Assembly: GCA_910584265.1 (NCBI GenBank)
Contig: CAJTZE010000068.1
Coordinates: 1-9,924 of the forward strand
DNA from: an uncultured Dorea sp.
Lineage (GTDB): Bacteria; Bacillota; Clostridia; Lachnospirales; Lachnospiraceae
DNA length: 9,924 bases
Direction of reading: 5' to 3'
The translations under genes were made by a program, and so were the position numbers. Positions 1 through 4,802 of the stretch are shown piece by piece. The notes below the pieces were generated by a model. It was given only the letters and a program-made list of their open reading frames with translations. It did no database searches and was not told where the DNA came from. Every line of letters begins with the position of its first letter. The stretch's first letter is position 1.

Positions 1-31
1 TATCGTAGAGCGGATCAAGGGGATTGAATAG
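1..31 (+). CDS. 3' end of an unidentified forward gene (partial)
   Basis: An open frame entering from the left edge (codons from base 2) reads IVERIKGIE and stops at TAG 29-31. It ends 13 bases before the stop codon of the convergent CYTH gene. Tight convergent packing of this kind is common in compact bacterial genomes. Nine residues are too few to identify a family, and the frame could be open by chance. It is listed only because this is the natural place for a neighbouring gene to end. Confidence 0.3.
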   Translation, partial: IVERIKGIE

Positions 32-44
32 GCGGCCTGACAGA

Positions 45-488
45 TTATTTCCTGCTTAAGGTGCTGTTGTGATATTCCGGGGAGAAAGTGACATCTTCAC
101 CGAACCATTCCGGCGGAGTGAATGCGTCTGCTTTTTCCTCGGAAGGAAATTCAACCTCAGCCAGGATCAGAGGTTCTAATCCCCCGTGAAAAATATCCAG
201 TTCAATCGTAAGGGCATCCTCTAACGGAATCTCGTGCCGGGTTTTTGTGATCAGGCGTCCGTCAATCTTTGCCCGCAGATGCATATAAGCTTCCTTTGTC
301 AGCGGGAGGTTCTGCTCCTCCCGTACCATCAGGCCTTTTGACTTGTAGGTCAGTTCATATTTATCATTATCCCTGCGGATGCGGACCACCGGCTCTGTGC
401 AGAGATATCCCTGTTCGATCTCCCGTGTTTTTGTAATATTCAGCTCTTTTGGTATTTGGCCGATCAGATATTTCCGTTCAATTTCCAT
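45..488 (-). CDS. CYTH-domain protein (triphosphate tunnel family phosphohydrolase/cyclase-like)
   Basis: The 147-residue protein begins MEIERKY, which carries the ExExK signature (E2, E4, K6) of the CYTH superfamily. Further charged strands fit the tunnel fold: VRIRR at 35-39, TYKSK at 47-51, an acidic pair at 57-58, ELD at 96-98 and EVE at 111-113. Family members bind triphosphate groups and a divalent metal inside a beta-barrel. Known activities include inorganic triphosphatase, thiamine triphosphatase and class IV adenylyl cyclase. The bacterial single-domain proteins are usually tripolyphosphatases, so that is the favoured but unproven guess. It is on the short side and has no CHAD domain. 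An AAGGAG sequence 7 bases before the ATG supports the start. It is divergent from the DJ-1 family gene and has its own promoter and a structured leader. Confidence 0.9.
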   Translation of the reverse strand: MEIERKYLIGQIPKELNITKTREIEQGYLCTEPVVRIRRDNDKYELTYKSKGLMVREEQNLPLTKEAYMHLRAKIDGRLITKTRHEIPLEDALTIELDIFHGGLEPLILAEVEFPSEEKADAFTPPEWFGEDVTFSPEYHNSTLSRK

Positions 489-504
489 AGCAAAGCTCCT
501 TATA

Positions 505-588
505 CAATTAATAAAATGATGCCCGGATACTAAAGCCGTGTTTATTCCTGCAGGAATGGATCAAAGGATCTGCCTGCTCGGACATCAT
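505..588 (-). ncRNA. Structured 5' leader of the CYTH gene (candidate attenuator or small RNA)
   Basis: Read on the minus strand, bases 588-579 pair with 525-516 to form a 10-bp stem (nine Watson-Crick pairs and one G-U). Inside it, GCAGG (577-573) can pair with CCUGC (554-550) around a small GAUC/GAUC hairpin. Alternatively, the palindrome at 544-557 can form its own hairpin. The 3' side of the outer stem runs directly into a U-rich stretch (516-505), as in an intrinsic terminator. The predicted transcript start falls at the 5' edge of the outer stem. The structure is read directly from the sequence. A regulatory role is inference, and I recognise no known riboswitch class. Confidence 0.4.
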
Positions 589-591
589 ACT

Positions 592-597
592 ATTATA
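592..597 (-). promoter_or_regulatory. -10 element for the CYTH gene
   Basis: A perfect TATAAT lies on the minus strand at 597-592. It would place the transcript start near 585-588, which is exactly where the leader stem begins. No convincing -35 hexamer is present at 16-18 bases spacing, so the promoter may need an activator or be weak. An 8-bp palindrome, GTGTACAC (599-606), sits in the spacer. Confidence 0.55.
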
Positions 598-612
598 AGT
601 GTACACGAACAA

Positions 613-641
613 TTGCATTTTTGGTAGTAGTTTGCTAAAAT
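613..641 (+). promoter_or_regulatory. Promoter of the DJ-1/PfpI family gene
   Basis: An extended -10 is seen as TG-C-TAAAAT (633-641; hexamer 636-641 matches five of six consensus bases). It lies 17 bases after a partial -35, TTGCAT (613-618). A second weaker pair, TTGCTA (632-637) and TAAATT (655-660), also has 17-base spacing. Either would drive the gene starting at 681. The -35 lies within 20 bases of the opposing CYTH -10, so the two promoters are nearly back to back. Confidence 0.5.
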
Positions 642-680
642 AATCATAAGTATGTAAATTTTTAATGATGGAGGGCGGAA

Positions 681-1229
681 ATGAAGAAAGCAGCAATTCT
701 TTTGGCAGATGGTTTTGAGGAGATTGAGGGCCTTACGGTTGTGGATATGCTCAGAAGAGCAAGTATCTATGTAGATACGATTTCCATTACGGAGGATTAT
801 ATGGTTCATGGTGCGCACGGAATTAATGTGCAGACAGAGGATTTGTTTGAGGAAGTAGATTTTACAGAATTTGATATGATCGTGCTTCCGGGCGGGATGC
901 CGGGGACTACGAACCTGAATGAGCATGCCGGCGTTAAGCGGGTGGTGAGGGATTTTGCTGAGAGCGGGAAATATACAGCTGCAATCTGCGCGGCTCCAAG
1001 TATATTAGGCGGACTCGGCCTGCTGAAGGGCAGAAGAGCGGCCTGCTACCCGTCTGTGGAGGCTAAGCTTTCCGGCGCTGTGATCACCCGGGTGCCGGTG
1101 GTACAGGACGGCAATATCATTACCAGCCGGGGAATGGGGACTGCCATTGATTTTGCACTGAAGCTGGTAGAGGTGCTGACAGACAAGGCAAAGGCAGAGG
1201 AGCTTGCAGAGTCGATCGTTTACGGTTAA
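681..1229 (+). CDS. DJ-1/PfpI (ThiJ/YajL) family protein
   Basis: The 182-residue protein has the DJ-1 fold signatures. GFEEIE (11-16) carries the conserved acidic residue (E16) that contacts the nucleophile. LPGGMPG is at 69-75. The nucleophile-elbow motif AICAAP has Cys103. The length matches DJ-1/YajL. A Tyr (Y123, in ACYPS) stands about where DJ-1 has His126, a common variation in this branch. Family members have been described as protein or nucleotide deglycases, redox-stress chaperones or glyoxalases. The true substrate is not settled for most, so no specific activity is assigned. GGAGG (670-674) lies 6 bases before the ATG. It stands just upstream of the folding and proteolysis cluster, which would fit a stress role, but tig has its own promoter. 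Confidence 0.93.
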   Translation: MKKAAILLADGFEEIEGLTVVDMLRRASIYVDTISITEDYMVHGAHGINVQTEDLFEEVDFTEFDMIVLPGGMPGTTNLNEHAGVKRVVRDFAESGKYTAAICAAPSILGGLGLLKGRRAACYPSVEAKLSGAVITRVPVVQDGNIITSRGMGTAIDFALKLVEVLTDKAKAEELAESIVYG

Positions 1230-1269
1230 GTCTGTTTATAAAAGGTATATAAAAAGATAAAAGTTAGTC

Positions 1270-1298
1270 TGGTCAAGCGAAAAGGTTTGTGTTATACT
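1270..1298 (+). promoter_or_regulatory. Promoter of tig and probably the downstream cluster
   Basis: The -10 TATACT (1293-1298) is preceded by TG at 1290-1291, making an extended -10. A TGGTCA -35-like hexamer (1270-1275; four of six bases) lies 17 bases upstream. Transcription would start near 1305, giving a leader of about 110 bases before tig. This is the best vegetative-type promoter in the forward strand of the window. Confidence 0.65.
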
Positions 1299-1313
1299 TG
1301 TAAAACGAGTGTA

Positions 1314-1395
1314 ATGCATGCGGTCTGCTGTATGCGGCCGTCTTTGCATGCAGATATATACGTAGACTATCTGTTCTTCTGCTGCCGGAGAACAG
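1314..1395 (+). promoter_or_regulatory. Stem-loops in the tig 5' leader
   Basis: Three inverted repeats lie in the leader. TGCATGC (1315-1321) pairs with GCATGCA (1346-1352). CAGATA (1351-1356) pairs with TATCTG (1368-1373). CTGTTCTTC (1371-1379) pairs with 1387-1395 around a 7-base loop. The second and third share bases 1371-1373, and the first and second share 1351-1352, so neighbouring stems exclude each other. The last stem ends 9 bases before the AGGAGG (1405-1410) of tig. Base pairing is seen directly; a switching function is inference. Confidence 0.4.
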
Positions 1396-1418
1396 TATGA
1401 TAATAGGAGGAAATGGCA

Positions 1419-2705
1419 ATGAGTTTACAGGTGGAAAGATTAGAGAAAAACATGGCGAAACTTACAATCGAAGTTCCTGCCGGTGATTTTGAGAAGGCAC
1501 TGCAGAGCGCTTATAGCAAGCAGAAGAAGAGCATCAGTGTTCCGGGCTTTAGGAAGGGAAAGGTTCCGCGTCAGATGGTGGAGAAGATGTACGGGCCGGA
1601 GATTTTCTACGAAGAGGCATCGAATGAGCTGATTCCAAAGGCCTATGAGGAAGAGGTTAAGAATTCCGATCTGGAGATCGTATCCCGTCCGGTTATTGAT
1701 ATTGAACAGATCGGAAAGGGCGAGGCCTTTATCTTTACTGCAGAGGTTGCCTTAAAGCCGGAGGTTGCCTTGGGCGAGTACAAGGGACTGGAGGTTGATG
1801 CTGTTTCTATCGAGGTTACGCCGGAAGAGGTAGAGGCAAAGGTGAAGGAAGAGGCAGAGAAGAATGCAAGGACCGTTACCGTAGAGGACCGCGGGGTTCA
1901 GGACGGCGACAATGTAATCCTTGACTTTGAAGGCTTTGTTGACGGAGAGGCCTTTGAAGGCGGCAAGGGCGAGAACTATCCGCTGACTATCGGCTCCGGA
2001 TCATTCATCCCGGGCTTTGAAGAGCAGCTTGTGGGAGCGGAGCCGGAGAAGGAAGTGGAAGTTAAGGTTACTTTCCCTGAGGATTACCATGCAGAGGAAT
2101 TGAAGGGTAAGGACGCTGTATTTAAATGCACAGTACATGAGATCAAGACCAAAGAGGTTCCGGAGATTGACGACGAATTTGCTTCCGAGGTTTCAGATTT
2201 CGATACATTGGATGAATACAAAGCAGATTTAGAGACTAAGCTGAAAGAGCAGAAGGAAAAGGATGCAAGAGAGCAGAAGGAAGACCAGGCAGTTGAGAAG
2301 GCTGTTGCGAATGCATCCATGGAGATTCCGGATGCGATGATCGATGAGCAGGTCCGCATGATGATGAATGAATTTGCGCAGAGCCTGCAGTATCAGGGAG
2401 CTACCTTAGAGCAGTACAGCCAGATCACAGGCATGACTACCGAGAAGATGCAGGAGGAGATGCGTCCGCAGGCAGTGAAGCGCATCGAGAGCCGCCTGGT
2501 TCTGGAAGCGGTTGTCAAGGCAGAGAATATGGAGACTTCCGATGAGAAGCTTGAGGAAGAGCTTGCCAAGATGGCAGAGAATTACCACATGGAGGCTGAT
2601 AAGCTGAAAGGCCTTATGGGCGAGGAAGAGTTAAAGCAGATGAAGATGGACATTGCTGTTCAGGAGGCGATTACACTGTTAGCGGATAACGCAGTGGAGA
2701 AATAA
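1419..2705 (+). CDS. tig: Trigger factor (ribosome-associated chaperone and prolyl isomerase)
   Basis: This is the ATP-independent chaperone that docks at the ribosomal exit tunnel and shields nascent chains. The 428-residue product has the three expected parts. The N-terminal ribosome-binding domain has the docking signature GFRKGKVP (43-50). An FKBP-type PPIase domain spans roughly 157-243, with GSGSFIPGF at 192-200. The long helical C-terminal substrate-binding arms are rich in Glu, Lys and Met. The length is normal for the family. An in-frame ATG at 1413 is only 2 bases after AGGAGG (1405-1410), while the ATG at 1419 is 8 bases after it, so 1419 (MSLQVERLEK) is chosen. It is the first gene of the protein-quality-control cluster, and clpP starts 57 bases after its stop. 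Confidence 0.98.
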   Translation: MSLQVERLEKNMAKLTIEVPAGDFEKALQSAYSKQKKSISVPGFRKGKVPRQMVEKMYGPEIFYEEASNELIPKAYEEEVKNSDLEIVSRPVIDIEQIGKGEAFIFTAEVALKPEVALGEYKGLEVDAVSIEVTPEEVEAKVKEEAEKNARTVTVEDRGVQDGDNVILDFEGFVDGEAFEGGKGENYPLTIGSGSFIPGFEEQLVGAEPEKEVEVKVTFPEDYHAEELKGKDAVFKCTVHEIKTKEVPEIDDEFASEVSDFDTLDEYKADLETKLKEQKEKDAREQKEDQAVEKAVANASMEIPDAMIDEQVRMMMNEFAQSLQYQGATLEQYSQITGMTTEKMQEEMRPQAVKRIESRLVLEAVVKAENMETSDEKLEEELAKMAENYHMEADKLKGLMGEEELKQMKMDIAVQEAITLLADNAVEK

Positions 2706-2709
2706 GCCG

Positions 2710-2721
2710 GCTGTATACAGC
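2710..2721. repeat. 12-bp perfect palindrome upstream of clpP
   Basis: GCTGTATACAGC lies 4 bases after the tig stop codon and about 40 bases before the clpP start. There is no T-tract after it, so it is not a normal terminator. It could be an operator half or simply a chance palindrome. Confidence 0.3.
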
Positions 2722-2762
2722 AGAAGACGAGAATATTGAGAAGTAGAGCAGGAGGCATTTAC

Positions 2763-3347
2763 ATGAGTTTAGTACCTTATGTCATTGAACAGACAAGCCG
2801 CGGAGAGCGTTCCTATGACATTTATTCCAGATTGTTAAAGGACAGGATTATTTTTCTTGGCGAAGAGGTTACAGATGTGGCGGCCAACATTATTGTGGCG
2901 CAGCTTTTGTTTCTTGAGGCAGAGGATCCCGAGAAGGATATCCATCTGTATATCAACAGTCCGGGAGGCTCTGTGACTGCGGGTCTGGCAATTTATGACA
3001 CGATGCAGTATATCAAGTGTGATGTGGCAACGTACTGCATGGGCATGGCGGCAAGCATGGGCTCCTTCCTTCTGTCTGGAGGAAAAAAGGGCAAGCGTTT
3101 TGCAATGCCGAACTCGGAGATTATGATCCACCAGCCTTCCGGCGGTGCCAGAGGACAGGCGACGGAGATTCAGATTGCCGCAGAGCATATTCTGCGGACG
3201 CGTACCAGACTGAATCAGATTCTTTCTGAGAATACAGGGCAGCCGCTGGATGTGATCCGTATCGATACGGAGCGCGATAACTTTATGACTGCAGAAGAGG
3301 CAAAGGAATACGGTTTGATCGATGAGGTAATCACAAACCGCAGATAA
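2763..3347 (+). CDS. clpP: ATP-dependent Clp protease proteolytic subunit
   Basis: ClpP is the serine peptidase whose two stacked seven-membered rings form the degradation chamber for Clp ATPases. The 194-residue protein has the full catalytic triad at the classical positions: Ser98 (MAASMGS), His123 (MIHQPSG) and Asp172 (TERDNF). It also has the oxyanion-loop SPGGS at 66-70. A longer reading from a TTG at 2736 is possible, but AGGAGG (2750-2755) lies 7 bases before the ATG at 2763. The protein then begins MSLVPYVIEQTSRGERSYDI, the usual ClpP N-terminus, so 2763 is the start. No extra leader peptide is evident. It is followed 120 bases later by clpX, its partner ATPase. Confidence 0.98.
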   Translation: MSLVPYVIEQTSRGERSYDIYSRLLKDRIIFLGEEVTDVAANIIVAQLLFLEAEDPEKDIHLYINSPGGSVTAGLAIYDTMQYIKCDVATYCMGMAASMGSFLLSGGKKGKRFAMPNSEIMIHQPSGGARGQATEIQIAAEHILRTRTRLNQILSENTGQPLDVIRIDTERDNFMTAEEAKEYGLIDEVITNRR

Positions 3348-3362
3348 GCATTTTGTGCATAG

Positions 3363-3389
3363 GGCGCAGCACGCGTAGCGGGCTGCGCC
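3363..3389 (+). terminator. GC-rich hairpin after clpP (possible weak terminator or RNA-stability element)
   Basis: GGCGCAGC (3363-3370) pairs perfectly with GCTGCGCC (3382-3389) around an 11-base loop, 15 bases after the clpP stop. The following bases are only mildly T-rich (GTTTATTTTAT, 3396-3406) and not immediately adjacent, so termination would be partial at best. A second weaker stem (3414-3417 with 3440-3443, and GGTGTG 3422-3427 with CACGCC 3433-3438, one G-U) lies just before the clpX ribosome binding site. Confidence 0.45.
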
Positions 3390-3467
3390 GTGTGAGTTTA
3401 TTTTATAGGAGAGACGCGAAGGGTGTGTACCGCACGCCTGCGTTCTATATTTTGAGAGGAGAAAGTA

Positions 3468-4721
3468 ATGGCAGGGAGAAATGAGGAATATGTCAGATGT
3501 TCCTTCTGCAATAAATCTCAGGCACAGGTCCGCAAGCTGATCGCAGGTCCGGATGGAGCTTTTATCTGTGATGAATGTATTGAGGTCTGCACAGAGATTT
3601 TGGAGGAGGAGCTGGAATACGAGGAGAGCGGGAATCCATTTGACGGGATTACGCTGTTTAAACCGGAGGAGATCAAGGCTTTTCTGGATGAATATGTGAT
3701 TGGCCAGGAGCAGGCGAAGAAGGTTCTGTCTGTGGCGGTGTATAATCATTATAAAAGGATCAAGGCGCAGAAGGATCTGGGCGTAGAGCTGAACAAGAGT
3801 AATATTCTGATGCTCGGTCCTACCGGATGCGGTAAGACGCTGCTTGCACAGTCGCTTGCCAGAATCCTGAATGTTCCTTTTGCAATTGCGGATGCAACTG
3901 CATTGACAGAGGCAGGCTATGTGGGCGAAGACGTAGAGAATATCCTGCTTAAGATCATACAGGCGGCGGACGGAGATATCGAACGGGCAGAGTATGGTAT
4001 TATTTATATAGATGAGATCGACAAGATTACCAGGAAATCCGAGAATCCTTCTATTACCAGAGATGTATCCGGTGAGGGAGTTCAGCAGGCGCTGCTTAAG
4101 ATTCTGGAGGGAACCATTGCCAGCGTGCCGCCGCAGGGCGGAAGAAAACACCCCCATCAGGAGCTGATCCAGATTGACACGACGAATATCCTATTCATCT
4201 GCGGCGGGGCGTTTGAGGGACTGGATAAGATTATTGAGACCCGTATTGACAAGAAGTCCATTGGATTTAATCAGGAGATAGCCCAGAAGCATGAGGATAA
4301 TGTGGACCGGCTGCTGAAACAGGCGCTTCCGCAGGATCTGGTGAAATTCGGGCTGATTCCAGAGCTGGTAGGCCGTGTTCCTGTAACCGTTTCGTTGGAG
4401 ATGCTGGATAAGAAAGCGCTGGTACGGATTCTGACCGAGCCGAAGAATGCAATTGTAAAGCAGTATCAGAAGATGCTGGAGCTAGACGGCGTAGAGCTTC
4501 TGTTTGATCCGGAGGCGTTAGAGGCTATTGCAGAGACTTCCCTTAAGAGAAGGACAGGAGCGAGAGGCCTGCGTGCGATCATGGAGAACACCATGATGGA
4601 TACCATGTATCATGCGCCGTCGGATGCTTCCCTTAAGACCTGCCGGATTACGAAGAGGACGGTAGAGGGTGCAGGCGGTCCGGTCTATGGCCGGCATGAT
4701 TTGAAAACAGAGAGTGCATAG
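3468..4721 (+). CDS. clpX: ATP-dependent Clp protease ATP-binding subunit ClpX
   Basis: ClpX is the hexameric AAA+ unfoldase that recognises tagged proteins and threads them into ClpP. The 417-residue protein shows all the hallmarks. A C4 zinc-binding domain uses Cys11, Cys14, Cys34 and Cys37. Walker A GPTGCGKT is at 117-124. The GYVGED pore loop is at 150-155. Walker B IIYIDEID has D182 and E183. The RKH pore motif is at 226-228. The IGF loop at 265-267 docks on ClpP. The sensor-2 motif GARGLRA is at 364-370. AGAGGAG (3455-3461) precedes the ATG by 6 bases. The IGF loop together with the adjacent clpP supports a working ClpXP pair. The gene ends 81 bases before lon, with a hairpin between them. 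Confidence 0.98.
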   Translation: MAGRNEEYVRCSFCNKSQAQVRKLIAGPDGAFICDECIEVCTEILEEELEYEESGNPFDGITLFKPEEIKAFLDEYVIGQEQAKKVLSVAVYNHYKRIKAQKDLGVELNKSNILMLGPTGCGKTLLAQSLARILNVPFAIADATALTEAGYVGEDVENILLKIIQAADGDIERAEYGIIYIDEIDKITRKSENPSITRDVSGEGVQQALLKILEGTIASVPPQGGRKHPHQELIQIDTTNILFICGGAFEGLDKIIETRIDKKSIGFNQEIAQKHEDNVDRLLKQALPQDLVKFGLIPELVGRVPVTVSLEMLDKKALVRILTEPKNAIVKQYQKMLELDGVELLFDPEALEAIAETSLKRRTGARGLRAIMENTMMDTMYHAPSDASLKTCRITKRTVEGAGGPVYGRHDLKTESA

Positions 4722-4726
4722 GAAGA

Positions 4727-4745
4727 GGCGGAGCGGTACTCCGCC
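4727..4745 (+). terminator. Hairpin after clpX (weak terminator-like)
   Basis: GGCGGAG (4727-4733) pairs perfectly with CTCCGCC (4739-4745) around a 5-base loop, starting 5 bases after the clpX stop. It is followed by CCTTTG, a poor U-tract, so partial termination or RNA processing is more likely than a full stop. Confidence 0.5.
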
Positions 4746-4751
4746 CCTTTG

Positions 4752-4767
4752 TATATCTCAGGATATA
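4752..4767. repeat. 16-bp dyad upstream of lon
   Basis: TATATC (4752-4757) and GATATA (4762-4767) form a perfect inverted repeat around TCAG, directly after the clpX hairpin and 35 bases before the lon start. This could be a repressor-type operator or an AT-rich hairpin. It does not match a CIRCE or CtsR heat-shock operator that I can recognise. Confidence 0.35.
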
Positions 4768-4802
4768 GACAGATTTGTGTATCAGACAGGAGTGGATAAA
4801 TA

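Noticed and set aside
585..926. 113-codon minus-strand open frame across the divergent promoter region and the DJ-1 gene
   Set aside because: It overlaps the DJ-1 coding region and promoter, has no domain and no ribosome binding site, and its composition is unlike real proteins in the window.
2736..2762. TTG start giving ClpP nine extra residues
   Set aside because: The ribosome binding site AGGAGG lies inside this stretch and points to the ATG at 2763, which gives the conserved N-terminus.
2835..4157. A 440-codon open frame on the minus strand, antisense to clpP and clpX
   Set aside because: It lies opposite two certain genes, its product is rich in Cys, His, Leu and Arg with no recognisable domain, and no ribosome binding site or promoter supports it. 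It is a by-product of codon use in the real genes.
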